A stretch of 60,000 nt of DNA, taken from Mesostigma viride (taxonomy: Eukaryota; Streptophyta; Mesostigmatophyceae; Mesostigmatales; Mesostigmataceae). The notes below the pieces were generated by a model. It made no database searches and was not told the origin of the DNA. It was given only the letters and a program-made list of their open reading frames with translations. Within the stretch, counting starts at the first letter, position 1. Each line of letters starts with the position of its first letter. The DNA is taken from the NCBI GenBank assembly GCA_009746045.1, contig RPFO01000050.1, forward strand, positions 694,349-754,348, given 5' to 3'. Positions 11,159 to 21,200 of this stretch are shown in pieces. Made by a program: the position numbers and the translations under genes.

Positions 11159-14100
11159 AACAACAACAACAACAAGAAGCAGGACAAGGAGGACAAGTCT
11201 TCTCAGCGGTGCACCCGCTGTGGCATGAAGTACCACCTGCGGCCCACCTGCCGCAAGAACGTGGACGAGCTGGGGCATTTGGACGTCCTGTGCCACAAGT
11301 GCCACGGGCCGCCCCACGGTGACCCCAAGGACTGCAAGCGGCCTCCTTACGGCAAGAAGTGTGAGTCTCCCTCTCATGCTGGCTTGAGTGTGCCTGCTTC
11401 ACCTTCTTCTTCTGCATGCCCCACTGTCAGAGCAGTGAGCAGTTCTGGAAAGGTGCTACAGCTGGTTTCAGAAGATTATGTCTCTAAACCAACCTTCACA
11501 TCTATGGTTCCCAAGGTGTGCAGAGTGTCCCCAGCAGAGGATGCTCAGATCAGTTTTCAGGAGCTTGCTTTGCAGTTGCATTTCCTTTATGGGCATGAAG
11601 TGAGTGCAGAGGTGGTGGCAGCAGCAATAGGGGGGGCAGCACTCAGACGTGCATGCCAGGTGGTCAGATCCCACTGCCAGCATTGTCAGTTCAATGCACC
11701 CAAACCCCCTAAGTGGCATGTAGCTACCCCACCTAAGAGCAAGGGCAGGGTGGTAGGAGATGTCTTTCATATCAAAGGACAATCTTACTTGGCACTTAAA
11801 GATGCATGGTCAAGGTACACAACCATTGAACCATTACCTGGAATGGACAAGACACAGTTGCTCAGGGCTCTCTTGATTGCTCAGGCCAGGTACTACCCTG
11901 TGGAGGCATTGTTACTGGATCAGCAGTTCACATGTCTTGCCAATGAACCAGGGTGTGAGGCTATTGATCTGGCTGGGCTAGAAGATCATGAGAGGCAAGG
12001 CATTATTGAAAGGGCCATCAGGTCCATTAAAACCCTTGTAGCCAAAGAAGATGGCAATCTGCTGGCTGACAGTGGGTCCTATGCTGACAGAGCTCTGTGG
12101 TCCACCAGGTTGTGCCAAGTCCTCAACAGGAGGCCACTCATGAAAACCCCACAAGGGGTGGTCATTACACCAGATGGATTGCATGCAGGCATTTATCCAC
12201 CTGAGGTACTAGCCCTCTACAACGCACAGCGAGCACAGACAGCTAGCAGGTTAGCTGTCAAGGATGCAAAGCATCCACGTCCCACCTTCAGAGAAGGGGA
12301 TCAGGTCCTATTCTACAAGGAGTCGGGACTAGGCAAGGTGGGTACCTGGCATGGGCCAGCCACCATCCTAAAGTTTAACACCACTGGCAGGACAGTGTTA
12401 GTTAAACACAATGACACGGGAAAAATTCACAGGTGTTCACCTCACAGGATGAAATTGTATTTTCCAACTGTGTCAGACGTGGCAGAGGAGGAAGAGCTGT
12501 TGGCCGACAGCCCTGTACAGTTGCCTGGCATCCCAGCGTTGCCCAGTGAGTGGTTGTTTGGAACACCCACTGGTGAGTGTGAGAGCCACACCCACTGTGA
12601 CACCCAGGTCACCCTTGATGATTGCAGGCAGTCACTGCAGGATTGGCCCCCTGCAGCAGAGGGTCACATTGGCAAAACAGGTGATCAGCAACCTATCACC
12701 TCTACAAGTGTGAACATAGCTCAGCCACTAGCTGCACCTTCCAAACGCAGCCTAGCAGACGCTGTTCGCATTTTACAAGCAGCTCATAGAGCCAAAGCTC
12801 AAACTGCTGCAGGATCAGCTAAGGTGGGGAAGGTTGGGCAGAATGACAATAGCCCATTTATGGTTGCAGTGGACACACAAGCCCAGGTCAGCATTATCAG
12901 TGCCCTGGCTGTGCCCCATTTGCCTTTGGAACCTTCACCCTGGCACCATGTGGCTGATTTCTCAGGGCAGTCATCCCTCAAGGTATTAGGTCAGGTCATG
13001 TTGACTATACTTGGTATCCCCACTCCTTTTCAGGTCTTGGAAGGTTATAAAGGGAATGCTTTATTGGGGGATCCTTTTCTCTGTTACCCTGGTGTCCTCA
13101 TATCCAGTGATAGACTATCCATCCAGGACATGGGTGGTGTTGATCTGAATCATTTCAAAATTTCTCTTGAAAAACTTCTTAACACCAACATTGCTTCTGT
13201 AAAATTTGCTACACCCAAGTATGCCCCAGGGCAAGAACCCTGTGTGGCAGACCTGGTTCACAACCAAAAACTTCATCCCAACTCATTTGGATTGGGCAAG
13301 CATGATGTGGCTAAAATGTCTCCTCTTTCTTATGAACAGATAGAGCAAGACTGTCGCACACACATAGGATTCCTAAAATGGGTGGAGGCCTTTAACAAGG
13401 CCAGGGAAGAATGGGTAGTGCCAGATCCTCTTAGTCCTTCTCATACTCCCCCTGTCACACCTATTGACAAAAAGCCTGCAGGGTGCAAGCACTTGCGCCT
13501 GAAGTTTGTGTGTAAACATAAGCCAGCAGCAGATGGGTCAGTCATCTTTCATGCTAGACCTTGTGTGACAGAGTTCAAGGGCACCACTGATCTGACAGAG
13601 GCAGAGTTGTACACGCCAGGCATTCAGCAAACATCCCTAAAAATCTTGCTGTCTGTCTTTGTGGGTCATCTCAATGATGGGGATGACTATATCTGTAAGG
13701 CTACAGACATTAAAAGGGCTTTCCTGAAAGGCTCACCTGAGATAGCACAACAAGTGTGGCATGGTCAGGTGTACGTAGTCTCCACTCCCAGAGTTTGGGC
13801 AAAACACATCCCTCAGCAGTACCTGAAAGCTAACATAGGTGTTGAAGGGCTGCAATCAGCTCCTCGCATTTTCAGGATGTCAGCTCAGGCTGTGTTTGAA
13901 AAGTTAGGGGCTAGATATGATGACATAGACCCTTGCTTCTTTGTGGTCCCACACCCTCATGGCATTCTCACCTTTGTGTGGCATGGGGATGATCAGCTGA
14001 TTGCTGGGCCAAGGCGTGCTGTGGATGATTTTATTCAACAAGTGTCACAGCATTTTGAGATTGGCAAGCAAGTAGAGCTGGGCACCACTGCCATAAAATT

Positions 14101-15041
14101 TTGTGGCACAATGTTACAACTCCAGCAGCATCAAAACCAGTGGGTGTGTGCACTCTACTCTCCCAATGATTACATGCACAGCTGCTTGGAGGTTTTGCAA
14201 ACAAAAATCAAACCTGGAGCCTGTCCTACCATTAGAGGCAAGCTGGGGTGGTTGTGCTCAACGTGTGCACCTCACCTGGCTGTGGTTAGCAGAGTTGATG
14301 ATGATGTCTTGATGCAAGTAGGTCACAAAGCCATCACCAAAACTCTCCAGGAGGGCCCTCCCCTTATCTTGCACTCCTTGGATCTCCACAAAACCATTCA
14401 CATCCAAGCTATGATGGATAGTTCCATGGAGTCCAGGCAGATTACCAAGATGCAGGCAAGGGAGTCAGGCAGTTACGTTAAATAGTGCCGGAACCTTTTG
14501 CCGCCTGAGGCAAATCGGTCCGTAACACTATTTTGCCCGGAATAACCACTTCCGAGCACCCAAGTTAATTCGGCCTTAACGTAACTCAGGCTTGTATTTT
14601 GTGCAGAATGATGATGCACCCTTGTCTCTCATTTCGTGGTACAGCCGGTTGCATAGACGCAAGGCTGTCAGCAGCAATGCTGCTGAGTGCAGGGCAGTGG
14701 TGTCAGCAGTGCTTCATGCCAGGTACTTGAATCATGTGCTGGTTTGGTTGCAGATGCAAGCAGGCAGCAATGCTGGGGTGGTGGCACACTTGCTCACTGA
14801 CAGTCAGTCAGTCCTCAGTTTCCTTGCTAACCCCTATGCTGTCCACACTGATCTTGACTGGGTGGTCCTGAAACAGGAGTCCACCTACTGGGAGTCCACC
14901 CGTCACGTGGAGGACAAACACAACGCTGCTGATGCACTCACTAAAGTGCCTCAGCAGGCAGCTGAACAATATCAGCTGTTGTACCACTTGATGAACCCCT
15001 ATGGCAAGCAGGCAACCCTGCCCCATAGGGGGGACGCCTAG
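8446..15041 (+). pseudogene. Family A copy 1 gag-pol polyprotein (broken)
   Basis: The start ATG at 8446 opens an Asn/Gly-rich N-terminus (MASNNGNNG). Gag is Pro/Gly-rich and then helical up to about 10800. Lys-Gly repeats and a poly-Asn tract (11010-11180) follow, then two zinc knuckles: CTRCGMKYHLRPTC (CX2CX4HX4C) and CHKCHGPPHGDPKDC (CX2CX4HX5C). Integrase runs from about 11570 to 12470: HX4H...CX2C, then D (11759), D (11918) and E (12008), then a GPY/F-like tail. A retropepsin-like domain follows: VDTQAQVSII (Asp at 12872), VLGQV, ALLGDPFL (13055-13078). RT (about 13380-14130) has ATDIKRAFLKG and HGDD (13982-13993). RNase H has MDSSMES, AECRA, TDSQS and NAADALTK, ending at 15041. One-base indels break the frame near 8571, 8632 and 10800, and the 14471 insertion adds a stop. 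Copy 3 keeps gag and the knuckles in one frame, so a single polyprotein is likely ancestral. Confidence 0.9.
14471..14586. mobile_element. Foldback-element derivative inserted in copy 1 RT/RNase H
   Basis: A 116-bp insertion absent from copy 2. It begins AGTTACGTTAA and ends TTAACGTAACT, an 11-bp perfect terminal inverted repeat, flanked by the 5-bp duplication CAGGC (14466-14470 and 14587-14591). The first 103 bp match one arm of the 206-bp palindromes at 17475-17680 and only 13 bp of the second arm remain, so it is a deleted form of the same element. It puts a stop in frame just before the RNase H. Confidence 0.95.
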
Positions 15042-16108
15042 CAGGGTCCTGTTCACCAGGGCTGCCTAGGTCCCCAGTACCCCTTGGGCAGGTCCAAGGG
15101 GTAGGTTGTGGCTTCCAGCCAGGGGGGTTGGTTGGAGTCTGTTTTTCATACATCTGCGTGCCCTAAGCCCAATAAAATCTGTTTTGATTTTTTCAACACC
15201 ATGGAATTTCGTTATGCACACCTTCATAGGTGGGCATGGGATGTATCTCACACCTTTATTCCCTAGGGCGTATGCCTTGGTGGAATGGCCTTGAGCTCAG
15301 TGGCTCAGGTGCCCCCATTCAAGTGGAGGGTCAAAGCTCCCTTGACAGGTGGTTACCCAGGACCCCAGTTCACTGTGGATATCCTGGGCCATCTGGCCTT
15401 ACTGTTCAGTGGCAGTACAGGCATGGGTGCTGTCATGTTGTCTAGTACAACGTGCTCAGCACAGGTGCAGGATGAAATATTCCTGTCACCTGTCACCAGG
15501 ACTTCAGTCACCCATGTGCAGGGCAGGGGTGGCTGGTCTCCCACGTTGTGCAGGTGCAATGTGGCCAGGTCCAGGATGTCATAGTCCTGTCACCTGTCAC
15601 TCGGACTTCAGCCCCCTCTGTGCAGGGCAGGGGTGGCTGGTCCTCACATGTTGTGCAGGTACAACATGGACAGTGCAGGGTGCAATAAACCTGTCCACTG
15701 TCACTCCTCAGGTTGCAGGTAACCTGAGCTCAGTGGACCCAGCCTGGCTGGGTATTTTCTCTCTGAGTGGGCGATGATGATGGAACCACATGGAACCTCT
15801 TAAACGGTTACCTTGGCATTTTTTTTACAAGGGCTCTCTTGGCTGGTGGCGCACTCCCTGGATAGGCAGACAGGCATAGCTATCTCCCTTGTGAGCTCGC
15901 GAGGAGGAGGAACTCCCCGGGCATGTTGAGCTAAACGTGATGCCATCACAAGTATTGCACGAGTTCTGGGGCCCATCTTTTTCAGTCCAGATGTTGCAGT
16001 ATGGGTGTCAGTTGCTCAGCACCTCAGTCAGCTTGGAGTCAGTCTCCTAGCTGGGCAGGGTCAGGCTTGAAGTCGCTAGCCTTCAACCTGAAAGGAAAAC
16101 ATAATGGG
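15042..16108 (+). other. 3' untranslated region of family A copy 1
   Basis: Non-coding stretch between the polyprotein stop and the 3' LTR. It has AATAAA-type signals at 15171 and near 15683 and a partly repeated gcagggcaggggtggctggtc segment (about 15520 and 15620). It ends in the polypurine tract next to the LTR. The matching region of copy 2 is 40158-41220. Confidence 0.7.
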
Positions 16109-16563
16109 AGTTAGATGAGATGCTTAGGCTGACACACGGATTTCCGGCCTGCGCGCCGCGTATTGCCTACCGCGGCTGAGCGGGACACCTCAGTACAGTA
16201 CGGCAGGGTGTACGGTACTGAGGTGTCATGTGGACCGATGTGCGGTTAGTGCCAGACTGTTCCTAGGTGCTAGCTCGACCCGCCAGGTCCGGTGTAGCCG
16301 GGCCTGACGGGCCGAGTCTTAGCTGGATGCTAGTGACGTGGTCGCATGGCATTGCAGTGTACACTTGTCCACTGGTCGTGTGCTGCAGGTAGCACCGCCA
16401 TAGGCATATAGGCGTAGCACTGGGGAGTGCCACAGCACCCGAGTCTGCCCAGTTCCATTCTGAGCCCTCAGCTTTCATCTCTCTCTCATTGTATTATTGT
16501 AATACAATTATCATTCGCTCTCAGCTTTCGCAGTTGTTCGTCGTCCCTAGTCTCCATCCAACT
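16109..16563 (+). repeat. 3' LTR, family A copy 1
   Basis: 455 bp, identical to the 5' LTR by eye except one base in the acaatcatc/acaattatc stretch. Near-identity indicates a recent insertion. Confidence 0.95.
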
Positions 16564-17474
16564 CCCCTTGCGTGCGCGGTGGATGTACATGTGTGTGCAG
16601 CCGCCCCTTGCGTGCATGGTTTATGTACATGTGTGTGCAGTCGCCGGCCCCGTGCGTGCGCAGTGGATGTACGTGTGTGTGCAGCCGCCCCGTGCGTGCA
16701 TGGTGTGTGTACGTGTGTGTGCAGCAGCCCCTTGCGTGCGCGGTGTATGTACGTTTCTGTGCATGCCGGCCCTTGCGTGCATGGTGTATGTACATGTGCT
16801 TGCACTGGCCCCTTGCGTGCGCGGTGTATGTACGTGTGTGTGCAGCCGCCCCTTGCGTGCGCGGTGTATGTACGTGTGTGCGCACTCGCCCCTTGCGTGC
16901 GCGGTGTATGTACGTGTGTGTGCAGCCGCCCCTTGCGTGCGCGGTGTATGTACATGTGTGTGCAGCCGCCCCTTGCGTGTGCGGTGGATGTACATGTGCG
17001 GGCAGTTGCCCCTTGCGTGCGCGGTGTATGTACATGTGTTTGCACTCGCCCCTTGCGTGCGCGGTGTATGTACATGTGTGTGCAGCCGCCCCTTGCGTGC
17101 ATGGTGTATGTACATGTGCTTGCACTGGCCCCGTGCGTGCGCGGTGTATGTACGTGTGTGTGCAGCCGCCCCTTGCGTGCGCGGTGTATGTACGTGTGTG
17201 CGCACTCGCCCCTTGCGTGCGCGGTGTATGTACGTGTGTGTGCAGCCGCCCCTTGCGTGCGCGGTGTATGTACATGTGTGTGCATCCTTGTCCTTGCGTG
17301 CGCGGTGTATGTACATGTGTTTGCACTCGCCCCTTGCGTGCGCGGTGTATGTACATGTGTGTGCAGCCGCCCCTTGCGTGCATGGTTTATGTACATGTGT
17401 GTGCAGTCGCCCCGTGCGTGCGCAGTGTATGTACGTGTGTGTGCAGCCGCCCCTTGCGTGCGTGGTGTGTGTAC
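16564..17474. repeat. 40-bp satellite array, segment 2
   Basis: The same satellite as 6986-7945. Its sequence recurs at an offset of 2399 bp (18963-19873), so together with 18272-18962 it forms the first copy of a 1602-bp tandem segmental duplication. The last 5 bp (TGTAC, 17470-17474) are the target duplication of the composite foldback element. Confidence 0.9.
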
Positions 17475-18266
17475 AGTTACGTTAAATAGTGCCGGAACCT
17501 TTTGCCGCCTGAGGCAAATCGGTCCGTCACACTATTTTGCCCGGAATAACCACTTCCGAGCACCCAAGTTAATTCGGCCGAATTAACTTGGGTGCTCGGA
17601 AGTGGTTATTCCGGGCAAAATAGTGTGACGGACCGATTTGCCTCAGGCGGCAAAAGGTTCCGGCACTATTTAACGTAACTAAAACCTGGCCTCGTGGAGG
17701 GGGGACGAAGAGCCCGAGACATCCGCCTAGGCCGCTGAGCACGCACCACTAAATGCGCCGGAGCTGCCTCAGTGAGGATTCGAACCCCTGACCTCCAAGG
17801 TGCACAGGTCGAATTAACTTGGGTGCTCGGAAGTGGTTATTCCGGGCAAAATAGTGTGACGGACCGATTTGCCTCAGGCGGCAAAAGGTTCCGGCACTAT
17901 TTAACCTAACTAAAAGGTTCCGGCACTATTTAACGTAACTCCCGTGCACCTTGGAGGTCAGGGGTTCGAATCCGGACAGCTCCGGCGCATTTAGTGGTGC
18001 GTGCTCAGTGGCCTAGGCGGATGTCTCATATTCAACCCACCCTCCACGAGGCCAGGTTTTAGTTAGGTTAAATAGTGCCGGAACCTTTTGCTGCCTGAGG
18101 CAAATCGGTCCGTAACACTATTTTGCCCGGAATAACCACTTCCGAGCACCCAAGTTAATTCGGCCGAATTAACTTGGGTGCTCGGAAGTGGTTATTCCGG
18201 GCAAAATAGTGTTACGGACCGATTTGCCTCAGGCGGCAAAAGGTTCCGGCACTATTTAACCTAACT
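17475..18266. mobile_element. Composite foldback element built of 206-bp palindromes
   Basis: A 792-bp insertion in the satellite, flanked by TGTAC (17470-17474 and 18267-18271). The equivalent uninterrupted site, with one TGTAC, is at 19869. Each end is a palindrome with 103-bp arms: 17475-17680 (perfect as far as I can check, axis between 17577 and 17578) and 18061-18266 (one visible mismatch). Between them are an inverted pair of about 120-130 bp (17681-17809 and 17941-18060), each holding a GGTTCGAATCC Pol III box-B-like string, and a central partial arm (17810-17940). Ends are AGTTACGTTAAATAG and AACCTAACT. There is no coding capacity, so it must be moved in trans. Confidence 0.92.
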
Positions 18267-21200
18267 TGTACATGTGAGTGCAGCCGCCCCTTGCGTGCGC
18301 GGTGTATGTACGTGTGTGTGCAGCAGCCCCTTGCGTGCTTTGTGTGTGTACATGTGTGTGAATCCTTGTCCTTGCGTGCATGGTGTGTGTACGTGTGTGT
18401 GCAGCCGCCCCTTGCGTGCATGGTGGATGTACATGTGAGTGCCGTTGCCCCTTGCGTGCGCGGTGTATGTACGTGTGTGTGCAGCCGTCCCTTAATTGCG
18501 TGCGCGGTGTGTGTACGTGTGTGTGCACTCGCCCCTTGCGTGCGCGGTGTATGTACGTGTGTGCAGCCGCCCCTTGCGTGCGCGGTGTATGCCAGTGTGT
18601 GTGCATGCCGGCCCTTGCGTGCAAGGTGGTGTGTAAGTGTGTGTGCAGCCCCTTGCGTGCATGGTGTATGTACGTGTGTGTGCAGCCGGCCCTTGCGTGC
18701 ATGGTGTGTGTACATGTGAGTGCAGCCGTCCCTTCCGTGCATGGTGTGTGTACGTGTGTGTGCAGTTGCCCCTTGCGTGCGCAGTGTATGTACGTGTGTG
18801 TGCATGCCGGCCCTTGCGTGCATGGTGTGTGTACGTGTGTGTGCAGTTGCCCCTTGCATGCGCGGTGTATGTACATGTGAGTGCAGCCGCCCAAGAGTAT
18901 GTACATGTGAGTGCCGTCGCCCCTAATTGCGTGCATTGTGTGTGTAAGTGTGTGTGCAGCAGCCCCTTGCGTGCGCGGTGGATGTACATGTGTGTGCAGC
19001 CGCCCCTTGCGTGCATGGTTTATGTACATGTGTGTGCAGTCGCCGGCCCCGTGCGTGCGCAGTGGATGTACGTGTGTGTGCAGCCGCCCCGTGCGTGCAT
19101 GGTGTGTGTACGTGTGTGTGCAGCAGCCCCTTGCGTGCGCGGTGTATGTACGTGTGTGTGCATGCCGGCCCTTGCGTGCATGGTGTATGTACATGTGCTT
19201 GCACTGGCCCCTTGCGTGCGCGGTGTATGTACGTGTGTGTGCAGCCGCCCCTTGCGTGCGCGGTGAATGTACGTGTGTGCGCACTCGCCCCTTGCGTGCG
19301 CGGTGTATGTACGTGTGTGTGCAGCCGCCCCTTGCGTGCGCGGTGTATGTACATGTGTGTGCAGCCGCCCCTTGCGTGTGCGGTGGATGTACATGTGCGG
19401 GCAGTTGCCCCTTGCGTGCGCGGTGTATGTACATGTGTTTGCACTCGCCCCTTGCGTGCGCGGTGTATGTACATGTGTGTGCAGCCGCCCCTTGCGTGCA
19501 TGGTGTATGTACATGTGCTTGCACTGGCCCCGTGCGTGCGCGGTGTATGTACGTGTGTGTGCAGCCGCCCCTTGCGTGCGCGGTGTATGTACGTGTGTGC
19601 GCACTCGCCCCTTGCGTGCGCGGTGTATGTACGTGTGTGTGCAGCCGCCCCTTGCGTGCGCGGTGTATGTACATGTGTGTGCATCCTTGTCCTTGCGTGC
19701 GCGGTGTATGTACATGTGTTTGCACTCGCCCCTTGCGTGCGCGGTGTATGTACATGTGTGTGCAGCCGCCCCTTGCGTGCATGGTTTATGTACATGTGTG
19801 TGCAGTCGCCCCGTGCGTGCGCAGTGTATGTACGTGTGTGTGCAGCCGCCCCTTGCGTGCGTGGTGTGTGTACATGTGAGTGCAGCCGCCCCTTGCGTGC
19901 GCGGTGTATGTACGTGTGTGTGCAGCAGCCCCTTGCGTGCTTTGTGTGTGTACATGTGTGTGAATCCTTGTCCTTGCGTGCATGGTGTGTGTACGTGTGT
20001 GTGCAGCCGCCCCTTGCGTGCATGGTGGATGTACATGTGAGTGCCGTTGCCCCTTGCGTGCGCGGTGTATGTACGTGTGTGTGCAGCCGTCCCTTAATTG
20101 CGTGCGCGGTGTGTGTACGTGTGTGTGCACTCGCCCCTTGCGTGCGCGGTGTATGTACGTGTGTGCAGCCGCCCCTTGCGTGCGCGGTGTATGCCAGTGT
20201 GTGTGCATGCCGGCCCTTGCGTGCAAGGTGGTGTGTAAGTGTGTGTGCAGCCCCTTGCGTGCATGGTGTATGTACGTGTGTGTGCAGCCGGCCCTTGCGT
20301 GCATGGTGTGTGTACATGTGAGTGCAGCCGTCCCTTCCGTGCATGGTGTGTGTACGTGTGTGTGCAGTTGCCCCTTGCGTGCGCAGTGTATGTACGTGTG
20401 TGTGCATGCCGGCCCTTGCGTGCATGGTGTGTGTACGTGTGTGTGCAGTTGCCCCTTGCATGCGCGGTGTATGTACATGTGAGTGCAGCCGCCCAAGAGT
20501 ATGTACATGTGAGTGCCGTCGCCCCTAATTGCGTGCATTGTGTGTGTAAGTGTGTGTGCAGCAGCCCCTTGCGTGCGCGGTGTATGTACGTGTGTGTGCA
20601 GCCGCCCCTTGCGTGCATGGTGTATGTACATGTGAGTGCCGTTGCCCCTTGCGTGCGCGGTGTATGTACGTGTGTGTGCAGCCGTCCCTTAATTGCGTGC
20701 GCGGTGGATGTACATGTGCGGGCAGTTGCCCCTTGCGTGCGCGGTGTATGTACGTGTGTGTGCAGCCGTCCCTTGCGTGCGCGGTGTATGTACGTGTGTG
20801 TGCAGCCGCCCCTTGCGTGCATGGTGAGTGTAAGTGTGTGTGCAGCAGCCCCTTGCGTGCGCAGTGTATGTACGTGTGTGTGCAGCCGCCCCTTGCGTGC
20901 GCGGTGTGTGTATACTGTGTGTGCATGCCGGCCCTTGCGTGCATGGTGTGTGTACGTGTGTGTGCAGCCGCCCCTTACATGGGCGGTGTATGTACGTGTG
21001 TGTGCATGCCGGCCCTTGCGTGCGCGGTGTATGTACGTGTTAATGCAGCCGCCCCTTGCGTGCGCAGTGTATGTCCATGTGTGGGCAGTTTCCCCTTGCG
21101 TGCGCGGTGTATGTACGTGTGTGTGCAGCCGGCCCTTGCGTGCGCGGTGTGTGTACATGTGTGTGCAGTTGCCCCTTGCGTGCGCGGTGTATGTAAGTGT

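Larger units (their letters stand above)
7946..16563 (+). mobile_element. LTR retrotransposon family A, copy 1
   Basis: This is a complete element: 455-bp LTRs at both ends, which I could distinguish by a single C/T change, and a 5-bp target duplication CCCCT (7941-7945 and 16564-16568) within the satellite. Removing the insertion rejoins a normal monomer. The LTRs begin AGTTAGATG and end CATCCAACT, not the usual TG...CA. The 5' LTR is followed at once by TGG, as expected for a primer-binding site, though the tRNA was not identified. A purine-rich tract (gaaaggaaaacataatggg) precedes the 3' LTR. The internal region encodes Gag - zinc knuckles - integrase - protease - RT - RNase H. A 116-bp foldback derivative is inserted at 14471. 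Without it the element is 8497 bp, the same length as copy 2. Confidence 0.95.

Noticed and set aside
10802-14485. Reading family A as Ty3/gypsy because of its GPY/F-like integrase tail and retropepsin type
   Set aside because: Integrase precedes RT and the RT/RNase H motifs (IKRAFLKG, AECRA, ADALTK) are copia-like. Best treated as an unusual copia-related lineage until trees are made.
17760-17990. tRNA genes suggested by two GGTTCGAATCC strings in the composite foldback element
   Set aside because: Only box-B-like sequence is present; no matching acceptor stem or D arm. Kept as a note inside the foldback element.
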